Assembly (NCBI RefSeq): GCF_022836475.1
Contig: NZ_BQXH01000001.1
Location: 1 to 64,000, forward strand
Direction of reading: 5' to 3'
From: Ligilactobacillus pabuli
Lineage (GTDB): Bacteria; Bacillota; Bacilli; Lactobacillales; Lactobacillaceae
DNA length: 64,000 bases
The translations under genes and the position numbers were made by a program. Shown piece after piece: positions 1 to 9,600 of the stretch (the first letter of the stretch is position 1; every line of letters starts with the position of its first letter). Under the pieces are notes generated by a model. That model made no database searches. It was given only the letters and a program-made list of their open reading frames with translations, and was not told where the DNA came from.

Positions 1-50
1 GGCTGGCCCCAGCCACACACCCCAGCACTTTAAACTAGCTATCAAAGTAT

Positions 51-81
51 AAAAAAGAACTCCACCTTTAAGATAGAGTTC
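51..81 (-). terminator. Intrinsic terminator of def
   Basis: On the minus strand a 6-bp stem (GAACTC/GAGTTC, plus-strand 57-62 and 76-81) is followed by a run of six T (plus-strand A at 51-56). It lies just beyond the end of def. Upstream of it (1-14) is a GC-rich inverted repeat (GGCTGG/CCAGCC) that may belong to the neighbouring gene outside the window. Confidence 0.6.
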
Positions 82-148
82 CAAGGACCATCAACACTAT
101 TTGACAAAGTCCCAAATTAATGAGACACTTCTAGTTTAGTTAAGAACA

Positions 149-709
149 TTATCCGATTAAAACGCCGCCATCAGTGGTCTTAAACCGGTCGTCTAAGTTG
201 ATATGGTCATAAAAGAGAACACCATTTAAATGATCAAATTCATGTTGAACCACAATTGCAGGATAGTCTTTTAAGCGCGAAATATGTTTATTTCCGTCTA
301 AGTCGTACCAACGTAACTTGATACGATTATGACGCCAAACATAGCCAGGGACATCTTTATCGACTGATAAGCAGCCTTCTCCCATACTTAAAGCAGCACC
401 TTGAACTGATTCTGTTAAAATAGTGGGGTTAACTAAGATCTCTTTAAAGACTGGGGGCTGTGTTTCGTCATCATCGGGTACCAAAACTGCAGCCATTCGT
501 GTTGAAGAGCCCACTTGTGGGGCTGCCAAGCCGACACCAGCACGTAAATGATATTTCTCTGCTAATTTTTCGTCTTGACTGACTTCTAGGTATTCCATCA
601 TTTTATGGCCCATTTCTTTTTCTGCATCAGAAAGTGGAAATGTTAGCTCTTGTGCTCGCGAACGTAAAACTGGGTTGCCATCGCGAGTAATATCGTCCAT
701 TAGTATCAC
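149..709 (-). CDS. def: Peptide deformylase
   Basis: This cytoplasmic Fe2+ enzyme removes the formyl group from the N-terminal methionine of nascent proteins. All three family motifs are present: [10 protein letters not shown] near residue 60, EGCLSV near 112 (metal-ligand Cys) and QHEFDHL near 155 (two His ligands and the catalytic Glu). The length of 186 aa fits the Gram-positive type 2 form with its internal insertion. The start is GTG at 709: GGAGG lies 9 nt upstream of it but 18 nt upstream of the in-frame ATG three codons later. It is transcribed away from the LDH-like gene and has its own terminator. Confidence 0.95.
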   Translation of the reverse strand: MILMDDITRDGNPVLRSRAQELTFPLSDAEKEMGHKMMEYLEVSQDEKLAEKYHLRAGVGLAAPQVGSSTRMAAVLVPDDDETQPPVFKEILVNPTILTESVQGAALSMGEGCLSVDKDVPGYVWRHNRIKLRWYDLDGNKHISRLKDYPAIVVQHEFDHLNGVLFYDHINLDDRFKTTDGGVLIG

Positions 710-741
710 GTTATATTGCCTCCAAAAGTTATTTTCCTCTT

Positions 742-750
742 ATTTTAGCA
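742..750 (-). promoter_or_regulatory. Probable def promoter (extended -10)
   Basis: Read on the minus strand the sequence is TGCTAAAAT, an extended -10 about 33 nt upstream of the def start. No good -35 is visible, as is common with extended -10 promoters. Confidence 0.45.
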
Positions 751-856
751 TATTTACTGGAATGATTGTTAAAAACATTAGCATAGATCTGGAAAAGAAG
801 ATGTTTAGATACATTTTAACCGATAAAAAGCTTCCAAATTATTCGGGCAGGGAAAA

Positions 857-885
857 TTTTCAGATATTGTTTTCTGTGTTAGAAT
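857..885 (+). promoter_or_regulatory. Probable promoter of the 932 gene
   Basis: TTTTCA (857-862), a 17-bp spacer and TAGAAT (880-885) preceded by TGT, giving an extended -10. It would drive the LDH-like gene and the following two genes. The short open frame covering 675-887 in this divergent intergenic region has no ribosome-binding site and is not counted as a gene. Confidence 0.5.
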
Positions 886-931
886 AATAAAATAATACTA
901 CATAGAGAATGACTTTGCGGGAGGCGGGTAT

Positions 932-1846
932 ATGACGAAAAATGTTTTGATTTCTGGCAATGATTGGCTAGTGGAAGCTATTTTACAACATAATATTATT
1001 CAAGATCAGGAACTGAATCTGATTTGGTATCAAAAAGAGACCGAGTTTCCTCGGTTAGTTCACGAGTTATTGGCGGCAGCGACTCTCGCTGAGAATTTAA
1101 ATTTAACGGCAACTAATACACCAGATTGGGCGTCGATTGATTTGATACTGGTAGGGAATCAAGCTGGGGAGAAGGCGGAACTTTCATCTGATGAGCGACT
1201 GCATGCAGAAATTCATTGGACACAAATAATCGTGAATCAAGCGATGGCGAATAATTTTGCCGGTAAAATTTGTTTTTTGACCCGTTTCAGTGAACCACAG
1301 GTATTTGCAGCACTGCATTTTTCTGGCTTACCTGAAAATGCAATTTTTGGTATTGGAACTTTGCCTTTGGCATTAGTGGCTGAACAACTTCTGGCAAACA
1401 CTTTGAAAATTGATGTGAGACAAATTCATGTGAGTGTTTTAGGAACCTTATTGGACCCAATTCCAGCTTGGAGTCGGGGTCTAGTTGCGGGCACACCATT
1501 ACTATCATTAGTGGCACAAGAAAATAGTATATTTTCTCAGGATAAACTATTGGAAATTGAGAAGATTTTGAAAGAAAGCACACCTAAAAGTCTGTTACCT
1601 GCGATTTTAGCTAGTATTGATAAGATTTTTACTGCTTTATTTTCACCATTCGCGCAAATTTTGCCATTAACCCATCAAGTCCTGCTAGGTAAGCAAAAAA
1701 TTGCAGTCAGTGAACCGGTGTTGTTGTCTAATCAAGGTGTTTCCAAGTTACCAAGTTTTACTTTATCGGAACAAGAAAAACAGGATCTGGCACGAATTAA
1801 GGTTGCAGTGCTAACGCAAATTGAAAATTTGACGGGTGGTAATTAA
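932..1846 (+). CDS. Lactate/2-hydroxyacid dehydrogenase-like protein lacking catalytic residues
   Basis: The 304-residue protein follows the lactate/malate dehydrogenase layout: an N-terminal Rossmann-like half, the subunit-core stretch FSGLPENAIFGIGT (130-143) and a C-terminal segment AWSRGLVAGTPL (179-190) matching the region after the active-site loop. The catalytic parts have changed. Where the family has LDTARFR after GT, this protein reads PLALVAE, and where it has GEHGD it reads GTLLD (171-175), so the proton-accepting His is Leu173 and the substrate-binding Arg and its partner Asp are gone. The glycine-rich NAD loop is also weak (SGNDWL). Probably a pseudo-enzyme with a regulatory or structural role. 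The ATG follows GGGAGG. It is the first gene of a unit with the UPF0223 and monophosphatase genes. Confidence 0.65.
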   Translation: MTKNVLISGNDWLVEAILQHNIIQDQELNLIWYQKETEFPRLVHELLAAATLAENLNLTATNTPDWASIDLILVGNQAGEKAELSSDERLHAEIHWTQIIVNQAMANNFAGKICFLTRFSEPQVFAALHFSGLPENAIFGIGTLPLALVAEQLLANTLKIDVRQIHVSVLGTLLDPIPAWSRGLVAGTPLLSLVAQENSIFSQDKLLEIEKILKESTPKSLLPAILASIDKIFTALFSPFAQILPLTHQVLLGKQKIAVSEPVLLSNQGVSKLPSFTLSEQEKQDLARIKVAVLTQIENLTGGN

Positions 1847-1848
1847 TT

Positions 1849-2139
1849 ATGAGTCAAGATGTTTATGAATATCCATTAATGCCTGAATGGGACATTTCTG
1901 CAGTCATTCTAGCAACTGATTTTTATCAGGCAGTTGAGCAGTTTTATGATTCTGGCATTGAGCGAGCAGATTTTTTATCTAAGTATCAACTCTTTCGTGA
2001 GTTAGAGCCTGCCAAGATGATTCAAAAACAATTAGATCAAAGATTTCAAGCCGTTTCTGGTTATAGTATTTACCAGGCGGTACAGTATGCCAATCAACAT
2101 GAAACAAAATTTATTGGATTTAAACCTAAAAAGGGGTGA
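1849..2139 (+). CDS. UPF0223 family protein (YktA-like)
   Basis: A 96-aa protein of unknown function, recognisable as UPF0223 from the YEYPLMPEWD start, the middle helix with FYQAVEQFYDSGI, and the conserved SGYSIYQAV near residue 69. It starts 2 nt after the stop of the dehydrogenase-like gene and ends a few nt before the next start, so the three are probably one transcript. The lysine-rich C terminus is usual for the family. No catalytic motif is seen. Confidence 0.85.
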   Translation: MSQDVYEYPLMPEWDISAVILATDFYQAVEQFYDSGIERADFLSKYQLFRELEPAKMIQKQLDQRFQAVSGYSIYQAVQYANQHETKFIGFKPKKG

Positions 2140-2143
2140 GCAA

Positions 2144-2920
2144 ATGAATGAGCAATTAGCGATCCATCAAGTTGTCAGTCAATGGTTTCGGCAGGTCCGT
2201 CCGCAAATTTTAGCGGGTAGAAAACAAGGATTGGAGATTGAAAATAAGACATCACGGTTAGATTTAGTGACTAATATCGATAAAGAAACTGAACAATTTT
2301 ACCGGCAACAAATCAGGCAGCATTTCCCAAATTCTAAGATTTTAGGTGAAGAGGGGGCAAAAGAAGACATCAATTCAGCTGAAGAGTTATTTTGGGTGAT
2401 TGATCCAATCGATGGTACGATGAATTTTGTTAAGCAGGGTCGGTCATTTGTCAGTATGCTAGCAATCTATCACAAACAGCAGCCTGTGTTGGGCTACATT
2501 TATGATGTTGTTGCTGACCAGCTTTATTGGGGCGGCCCTGGTTTGGGAGTTTATTGTGATGAAGAAAAACTGAGTGAACCAGAAAACATCAGCCTAAAAG
2601 AGGGACTGCTGGGTGTTAATGGCCCAATGATCATGTCAAATTATCGCAATTTGCAAACAGTGGTCAAGCAAAGTGCGGGTGCACGGATCTATGGCAGTGC
2701 AGGAATTGAGTTCATTCATGTTTTGCGGGGACAATGCGTTGGATACCTGTCTCATTTACGTCCGTGGGACTATGCTGCAGGAAGTATTTTAGCAGAAAGT
2801 TTAAATTTGGTTGTGAAAACGATTGACGGCAATATACTAGACGTGGTATCATCAGAAGATGTACTGGTAGCCACGAAACGAGCTTTTAGCGAAATAACTG
2901 CTTTAATGGCTGCCAAATGA
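2144..2920 (+). CDS. suhB: Inositol monophosphatase family phosphatase
   Basis: A Mg2+-dependent phosphatase of the IMPase/FBPase fold, 258 aa. It shows the three family motifs: LGEEGAKED (first metal-binding Glu), WVIDPIDGTMNF (the DPIDGT signature) and WDYAAGSILAE near the C terminus (third metal-ligand Asp). The substrate may be an inositol phosphate, or the protein may act as an RNA-polymerase-associated SuhB; the sequence does not decide, and the symbol is used only in the family sense. The start is ATG 2144 after GGGGTGA; an open frame runs back to 2087 inside the preceding gene but has no ribosome-binding site. Confidence 0.85.
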   Translation: MNEQLAIHQVVSQWFRQVRPQILAGRKQGLEIENKTSRLDLVTNIDKETEQFYRQQIRQHFPNSKILGEEGAKEDINSAEELFWVIDPIDGTMNFVKQGRSFVSMLAIYHKQQPVLGYIYDVVADQLYWGGPGLGVYCDEEKLSEPENISLKEGLLGVNGPMIMSNYRNLQTVVKQSAGARIYGSAGIEFIHVLRGQCVGYLSHLRPWDYAAGSILAESLNLVVKTIDGNILDVVSSEDVLVATKRAFSEITALMAAK

Positions 2921-2931
2921 TAGCCGAATAA

Positions 2932-2959
2932 CTGTGGCTTCATTGTCACAGCTTTTTTT
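2932..2959 (+). terminator. Terminator after the monophosphatase gene
   Basis: Stem CTGTGGC (2932-2938) with GTCACAG (2945-2951), one G-U pair, then T7. It closes the 932-2920 transcription unit and separates it from typA. Confidence 0.8.
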
Positions 2960-3059
2960 ATGCCAGGTTATGAAAATAATGTCTAAGTTTTCACAAAATT
3001 ATGAAAAACAAATGGCTTGATAGTTTCAGGATTGATTGTAATGAAAGGAAGAAAAAATT

Positions 3060-4901
3060 TTGAAAACACGCGATGATATTCGTAATGTTGCCATTATCGC
3101 CCATGTCGATCATGGTAAGACCACATTGGTCAATGAACTACTAAAACAGTCTGATACTTTGGATGAACATACACAAATTGGCGATCGTGCCCTGGATTCC
3201 AACGATATTGAAAAGGAACGCGGAATTACGATCCTTTCTAAGAACACTGCTGTCCGTTATAAAGACAAGCAAATCAACATCTTGGATACACCAGGACATG
3301 CCGATTTCGGTGGTGAAGTTGAACGTATCATGAAGATGGTTGATGGGGTTGTTTTGGTTGTTGATGCTTTTGAAGGAACAATGCCTCAGACACGTTTTGT
3401 TTTGAAAAAAGCCTTCGAACAACATTTAACACCAATCGTGGTTATTAACAAAGTTGACCGTCCAGGTGCGCGTCCTGACGAAGTTGTTGACGAAGTTTTG
3501 GACCTCTTTATTGAATTAGGTGCAGACGAAGAACAACTTGACTTCCCAGTTATTTTTGCTTCAGCTATGAACGGAACTTCTTCATTAGATTCTGACGTTG
3601 ATAAGCAAGAACACACAATGGATCCAATTTTGGATACAATTATTGATACAATTCCTGCACCAATTGATAACTCTGACGAACCATTACAATTCCAAGTTGC
3701 AATGCTTGATTATAACGAATTCGTTGGTCGTGTTGGTGTTGGTCGTGTCTTCCGTGGTACGATCAAAGTTGGGGACCACGTTACAGTTATGAAACTTGAC
3801 GGCAGCCAACAAAACTTCCGTGTTACTAAACTGTTTGGTTATTTTGGTTTGCAACGTTTGGAAATCAATGAAGCCAAAGCTGGTGACTTGGTTGCTATTT
3901 CTGGGATGGAAGACATCTTTGTTGGGGAAACAATTTGCCCTTCTGACCACTTAGAAGCATTACCAATTTTACGGATCGATCCACCTACATTGCAGATGAA
4001 CTTTATTACTAACAACTCACCATTTGTTGGTCGTGAAGGCGATAACGTTACTGCTCGTAAGTTGGAAGATCGTTTGAAGGTTCAATTGCATACTGATGTT
4101 TCTTTACGTGTTGAAGATACAGAATCTCCTGATACATGGGTCGTTTCTGGTCGTGGAGAACTTCATTTGTCAATTTTAATCGAAACATTGCGTCGTGAAG
4201 GTTTTGAATTGGCTGTTTCACGTCCTAAAGTTATCTTGCGCGAAGTTGAAGGCAAATTATCTGAACCTTTCGAAAACGTCACAATTGATACACCAGACGA
4301 ATACTCTGGTTCAATCATTGATGCCTTAGCACAACGTAAAGGTGAAATGACTAACATGGAAACTGGGAATAACGGTCAAACTCGTTTGACTTTCTCATCT
4401 CCTACTCGTGGTTTGATCGGTTTTGATTCACAATTCCTTTCAATGACACGTGGTTATGGGATCATGAACCATACCTTTGCTGAATACAAACCTGTGATCC
4501 GTAACTGGGAACCAGGTCGTCGTAACGGTGCTTTGGTTTCAATTAACCAGGGTAAAGCTACAACCTATGCTATCATGGGTGTTGAAGGCCGTGGGACAAT
4601 TTTTGTTGACCCAGGGACAGAAATCTATGAAGGCATGATTATTGGTGAATCTTCTCGTGAACGTGACATTTCTGTTAACGTTACGAAGGGTAAGAACTTA
4701 ACTAACGTTCGTCAGTCAAGTAAAGACCAAACTGCTTCAATCAAAAAACCAACTCATTTGACATTGGAAGAATCACTTGAATTCTTGAATGAAGATGAAT
4801 TGCTTGAAATCACACCAGAATCAATTCGTTTACGTAAGCGGATCTTGAACACTAATGCGCGTGAAAAAGAAGCTAAGAAATCAAAGAAATCAACAAACTA
4901 A
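3060..4901 (+). CDS. typA: Ribosome-associated GTPase TypA/BipA
   Basis: A translational GTPase related to EF-G that acts on the ribosome during assembly and stress adaptation. The 613-aa length is normal. GTPase motifs in order: AHVDHGKTT (P loop, residue about 15), RGITI (switch I), [14 protein letters not shown] (G3), [10 protein letters not shown] (G4) and SAMNG (G5). The C-terminal part carries the BipA-specific domain and a lysine-rich tail. The start is TTG at 3060 with AAAGGAAG just upstream; the nearby ATG at 3041 is out of frame. Codon choice is markedly biased, as in the ribosomal protein genes of this window, which suggests high expression. Monocistronic, flanked by terminators. 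Confidence 0.97.
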   Translation: MKTRDDIRNVAIIAHVDHGKTTLVNELLKQSDTLDEHTQIGDRALDSNDIEKERGITILSKNTAVRYKDKQINILDTPGHADFGGEVERIMKMVDGVVLVVDAFEGTMPQTRFVLKKAFEQHLTPIVVINKVDRPGARPDEVVDEVLDLFIELGADEEQLDFPVIFASAMNGTSSLDSDVDKQEHTMDPILDTIIDTIPAPIDNSDEPLQFQVAMLDYNEFVGRVGVGRVFRGTIKVGDHVTVMKLDGSQQNFRVTKLFGYFGLQRLEINEAKAGDLVAISGMEDIFVGETICPSDHLEALPILRIDPPTLQMNFITNNSPFVGREGDNVTARKLEDRLKVQLHTDVSLRVEDTESPDTWVVSGRGELHLSILIETLRREGFELAVSRPKVILREVEGKLSEPFENVTIDTPDEYSGSIIDALAQRKGEMTNMETGNNGQTRLTFSSPTRGLIGFDSQFLSMTRGYGIMNHTFAEYKPVIRNWEPGRRNGALVSINQGKATTYAIMGVEGRGTIFVDPGTEIYEGMIIGESSRERDISVNVTKGKNLTNVRQSSKDQTASIKKPTHLTLEESLEFLNEDELLEITPESIRLRKRILNTNAREKEAKKSKKSTN

Positions 4902-4915
4902 TTTTTAACAAAAAA

Positions 4916-4942
4916 GGCTGGGTTAATTCCCAGTCTTTTTTT
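4916..4942 (+). terminator. Terminator of typA
   Basis: GGCTGGG (4916-4922) pairs with CCCAGTC (4929-4935), followed by T7. The A-rich flank on the left and the T-rich flank on the right can also pair. Confidence 0.85.
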
Positions 4943-5089
4943 GTTAAAAAAGAAAGGTATTGCGTAATCGATAGATTTTAAATGTTGATTAAAAAAAATT
5001 TCTCACTGTTTTATTATTAAAAGTTGCAATATAATAGAAGGGTAGCAAAAAATTGGCTAAATAAGAAAGAGCCACAAACGCTAACGAAT

Positions 5090-5118
5090 TTTTAAGCATT
5101 GATGAAGTATGATATAAT
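5090..5118 (+). promoter_or_regulatory. Promoter of ylaN-ftsW
   Basis: A strong extended -10, TGATATAAT (TATAAT at 5113-5118), with a weak -35 TTTTAA at 5090-5095 and 17-bp spacing. A start of transcription near 5125 would leave only the ribosome-binding site in front of ylaN. A second TATAAT (5030-5035) without a clear -35 lies further upstream. Confidence 0.65.
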
Positions 5119-5153
5119 TGCCCAAATGGCGAAAGGGGAGAAAAATTAAGCAG

Positions 5154-5426
5154 ATGGTGAGTCAAAAAGATGCCTTAGATGTTTTAGAAGAAAATGCTGC
5201 TAGTATTCGCAAATTGATCGGTAATCAAAAATTTGCCCTATGTTTAACTGATTGTCCAGCTTTTGACGATGTCGCAGATACACGGGTCTATGGTTTTTCT
5301 TGCCAGGTTCGCTTTGCTGTTGCGTGTGGATTTTTGACCGAAAAAGAGGGACAGAAAATGGTAACTGCATTAGAAAATGATTTGGCAGATATCAAGCAAG
5401 AAGCAAGTGAACGTTCTGCTCGATAA
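5154..5426 (+). CDS. ylaN: YlaN family protein (DUF1507/UPF0358)
   Basis: A 90-aa cytoplasmic protein recognised by its LTDCPAFDDVADTRVYGFSC and VRFAVACGFLTEKEG segments. YlaN proteins of Bacillus and Staphylococcus have been linked to iron homeostasis through Fur and Fe2+ binding. Two Cys are present in the central region. The open frame extends to a TTG at 5118, but that codon overlaps the -10 box, so the real start must be ATG 5154 (or GTG 5157), after GGGGAG at 5135-5140; the spacing of about 13 nt is long. The stop is 9 nt before ftsW, an arrangement shared with other Firmicutes. Confidence 0.85.
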   Translation: MVSQKDALDVLEENAASIRKLIGNQKFALCLTDCPAFDDVADTRVYGFSCQVRFAVACGFLTEKEGQKMVTALENDLADIKQEASERSAR

Positions 5427-5435
5427 GAAGTTGAC

Positions 5436-6635
5436 ATGAAAAAAATAAAAGAAAAACTCAAGTATTTTGATTACTATTTATTCATCCCCTACATTTTGTT
5501 GTGTATTGCGGGAATTATTATGGTGTACTCAGCTAGTTCGATTAATTTGTCTTATGTTGGGGCAAAAACAGATGCCTATTTATGGCGTCAGCTAATTTTT
5601 GTGATCGTGGGGGTCATTGGCTTATTGATCTTTAGTCATGTGAATCCCCATTGGTGGGCCAGTCCCATTTTTTTAGTGGGCGGCTTTTTCGTGCTCATTG
5701 GTTTATTGATTTTTGCCCTGCTGTTTTCGCGGGAAATTAACGGTGCAAGAGGGTGGATCTCTTTTGGACCAATCAGTTTGCAGCCAGCTGAGTTGTGTAA
5801 ATTATATTTAACGATGTTAATGGCACGGACAATGGCAGTCCGTGAACAAAACCTGGAACAGGGAAAGATATATCCGACATCTGCCAAGTTAAAACCATAT
5901 CTATTGGTAGCATGTATGCTGATTTTGATTTTATTAGCCCCGGATTTTGGGGGCTTTATGATCAACTTGACGGTTATTTTAGTGATTGCAACCACTTCAA
6001 CTAATACAGGACGGTTATCTTATAAGAAAAGAGCCGCTGCGTGGAGTGGAGCGGCTCTTTCACTGTTATTGTTAATTCAGCTCTTGCGTCTTGGGAATCC
6101 ATTAAAAGGAACCCGGCTTTCATATATGTATGAACGTTTCCAGGCCTTTTTTGATCCATTTTCAGTGGCAGATTCCTCTGGAAAGCAGTTGGTAAATTCA
6201 TATTATGCAATCAGCAATGGCGGTTTATTTGGCTTGGGTTTGGGGAATAGCGTGCAAAAACGCGGCTATTTGCCAGCACCATATACCGATTTTATTTTGT
6301 CGGTGATCAATGAAGAACTCGGTTTTATTGGCAGTGCTGTGATTTTATTGTTACTGGGCTTTATGATCGCCCGGATCTTTTTAATCGGGATTCGGTCACA
6401 AAACACCTATAACACTTTATTTTGTTATGGAATCGGGTCATTCATGCTAGTACAAACCTGTTTTAATGTTGGTGGAGTTTTGGGAATGCTGCCAATTACT
6501 GGGGTCACCTTGCCTTTTATTTCTTACGGAGGTTCAAGTATGTTGGTCCTTTCCATTTCAATTGGAATGGTGATGAATATTGCTGCCAATCAAAATCGTG
6601 GAACTGAAATAGATATTGCAAAAAAAGTTAATTAA
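5436..6635 (+). CDS. ftsW: Septal peptidoglycan glycosyltransferase FtsW (SEDS family)
   Basis: A polytopic membrane protein that polymerises lipid II at the division septum. The 399 aa contain about ten hydrophobic segments. SEDS signatures are clear: NGARGWISFGPISLQPAEL (near 105-123), APDFGG, the long extracellular loop with GLGLGNSVQKRGYLPAPYTD (ending with the proposed catalytic Asp) and EELGF, and GMLPITGVTLPFISYGGSS close to the C terminus. FtsW is preferred over RodA because of its position after ylaN and before pyc, as in Bacillus and lactobacilli; motifs alone do not fully separate the two. Confidence 0.9.
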   Translation: MKKIKEKLKYFDYYLFIPYILLCIAGIIMVYSASSINLSYVGAKTDAYLWRQLIFVIVGVIGLLIFSHVNPHWWASPIFLVGGFFVLIGLLIFALLFSREINGARGWISFGPISLQPAELCKLYLTMLMARTMAVREQNLEQGKIYPTSAKLKPYLLVACMLILILLAPDFGGFMINLTVILVIATTSTNTGRLSYKKRAAAWSGAALSLLLLIQLLRLGNPLKGTRLSYMYERFQAFFDPFSVADSSGKQLVNSYYAISNGGLFGLGLGNSVQKRGYLPAPYTDFILSVINEELGFIGSAVILLLLGFMIARIFLIGIRSQNTYNTLFCYGIGSFMLVQTCFNVGGVLGMLPITGVTLPFISYGGSSMLVLSISIGMVMNIAANQNRGTEIDIAKKVN

Positions 6636-6685
6636 AATAAATAGAATTAAGCTAATAAGCTCTAATTTAGAAATGGTGGGAGATC

Positions 6686-9600
6686 ATGAAAAAGATTTTA
6701 ATAGCTAATCGGGGAGAAATAGCTATCCGAATTATTCGCGCTTGTCATGAACTAAAATTAAAAACTGTGGCTGTTTATGCGAAAGAAGATGAGTATGGCG
6801 TTCATCGTTTTAAAGCTGATGAAGCTTATTTGATCGGTGCAGGTGAAAAGCCAATTGCAGCGTATTTAGATATTGATGAAATTATTCGTGTGGCTTTGAT
6901 GACTGGTGCAGATGCAGTTCACCCAGGTTATGGCTTTTTAGCTGAAAATGAAGAGTTTGCTCGTCGCTGTGAGCAAGCAGGGATTACCTTTATTGGGCCA
7001 ACAGTCCAACAGTTACATCTTTTTGGTGATAAAGTTGCTGCCAAACAAGTTGCCTTACAGGCGGGGTTACATACGATTCCTGGTACAACTGAACCTGTTA
7101 CATCCCTTGAAGAGGTTGCTCAATTGGGGCGTGAATTTGGCTATCCTATTATGTTAAAAGCAGCTTTAGGCGGTGGCGGCCGAGGAATGCGGATCGTTCA
7201 TAGTGAAGATGAACTTTCAGCAAACTATCAGCGGGCTAAAAGTGAAGCTAAGCAAGCCTTTGGCAGTGATGAAATGTATGTCGAAAAATACTTAGATCAT
7301 CCGAAGCATATTGAAGTTCAAATCTTAGCTGATCAACATGGTAACTTGATGCATTTATTTGAACGTGATTGTTCAGTTCAACGACGTCACCAGAAAGTCA
7401 TTGAATTTGCCCCAAGTATTACTTTAAGTGCAAAGAGACGGGCTGAAATTTGTAATGCCGCTGTAAAACTTATGCAGAGTGTGAACTATCAAAATGCCGG
7501 GACCGTTGAATTTTTAGTGACAGATTCAGACTTTTATTTCATTGAAGTTAATCCACGAGTTCAAGTTGAACATACTGTAACTGAAATGATTACAGATATT
7601 GATATTGTACAGACTCAAATTAAAATTGCTGATGGGCAAAATCTTTACACAGAAATTGGTTTGCCACGTCAAGACCAACTCACGATGCATGGTTCTGCAA
7701 TTCAATGCCGCATCACAACAGAAGATCCAGAAAACGATTTTCTACCTGATACTGGTAAAATTGAAACTTATCGTTCTCCAGGCGGATTTGGTGTTCGTTT
7801 GGATGGGGGAAATGCCTATGCTGGGGCAACAGTTACTCCATTTTTCGATTCATTATTAGTTAAAGCTTGTGTACAAGCACGAACATTTGAAGATGCCGTT
7901 AAAAAAATGAGAAGAGTTCTCAGTGAATTTCAAATTCGTGGGGTGAAAACTAACATTGGCTTTATGACTAAAGTCTTAAACCATCCGACTTTCTATACTG
8001 GTCAAGCACATACGACCTTTATTGATGACACCAAAGAATTGTTTATTCCTGAAAAAGAGCCAAACACCAGCAACATGTTATTGAAATATGTGGGAAATGT
8101 CACAGTTAACGGTTATCCGGGTGTAGCCCACCATAAAAAGGTTTATTATCCAGAGGCGCGGCTGGACCAACAGCAAATTACTGGGAAACCCCATGAAAAT
8201 GCTAAGACTATTTTGAAAACGCAGGGTGCGGATGCCGTAATTAAGTGGGTAAAAGATCAACCGAAATTATTACTAACTGATACAACGATGCGTGATGCAC
8301 ATCAAAGTCTATTTGCAACTCGGATGCGGACAAAAGATATGCGGCCGGTCATTGATGTTTATGACCGTGCCTTTCCAGATATTTTTTCTGCTGAAGTCTG
8401 GGGCGGAGCGACTTTTGATGTTGCTTACCGTTTCTTGCGTGAAGATCCATGGAAACGTCTGCAGTTAATGCAGCAAAAAATGCCGAATACATTGTTACAA
8501 ATGTTATTTCGGGGTTCAAATGCAGTGGGCTATCAGAATTATCCGGATAATGTTTTACGTGAATTTATTACAGAAAGTGCTCATCAAGGTGTAGATGTCT
8601 TCCGTATTTTTGATAGTCTAAACTGGGTCGATCAAATGGAAAAGAGTATTCAGTATGCACGGGATGCAGGTAAGATTGCTGAAGGAACGATGTGTTATAC
8701 TGGCGACTTATTAAGTCCAAGTGAACATAAATATGACTTGAACTATTTTGTTTCTCTGGCTAAAGATCTAGTTTCTGCTGGGGCACAAATAATTGCTGTG
8801 AAGGATATGGCGGGACTATTGAAACCCAATGCTGCCTATGAGTTGATCAGCTCCCTGAAAGATGCAATTGATGTTCCGATTCATTTGCATACTCATGATA
8901 CAACCGGCAATGGAATTGCTACCTATCTCCAAGCCACTAGAGCTGGTGTGGATATTGTTGATGTTGCAAGCAGTGCTTTGTCAGGAACAACCAGTCAACC
9001 ATCCATGACAAGTTTATACTATGGCTTGGCAGGAAACGAACGTCAACCTGAGTTGGACTTGACCGCAGCTGAAGCAGTTAACCGTTATTGGTCTGGTGTT
9101 AAACCATATTACCAAGACTTTATGAAGACAACAGATGCGGCCCAAACTGATATTTATGAAACGGGAATGCCAGGCGGCCAATATTCTAACCTACAGCAAC
9201 AAGCTCAAGCTTTAGGTATCTCTAATTTTGAAGAAGTTAAAGATATGTACCGGACAGTCAACAGTTTGCTGGGGAATATCATCAAAGTTACACCAAGTTC
9301 TAAGGTGGTCGGGGACTTAGCGTTGTTTATGTTGCAAAATAACTTAAACGCAGCTAATATTTTGACACGCGGTGAAGAACTTGATTTTCCTCAATCAGTG
9401 GTCGATTTTTTTGCTGGAGACATTGGTCAACCAGTTGGCGGTTTCCCACCAGAATTACAAAAAGTGGTCTTAAAAGGTCGGACTCCGCTGACTGTTCGTC
9501 CGGGCAGTTTAGCTCAACCAGTTGATTTTGAATTAACTAAAAAGCAGTTGGCCACAGTGATTGGAAGAGAACCAACTAAGTTAGAAGTTTTGAGTTATGT

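Noticed and set aside
675-887. 70-codon open frame between def and the LDH-like gene
   Set aside because: No ribosome-binding site, overlaps the def start on the other strand and covers the promoter of the next gene.
3041-3060. ATG at 3041 as start of typA
   Set aside because: Out of frame with the GTPase; TTG 3060 behind AAAGGAAG fits.
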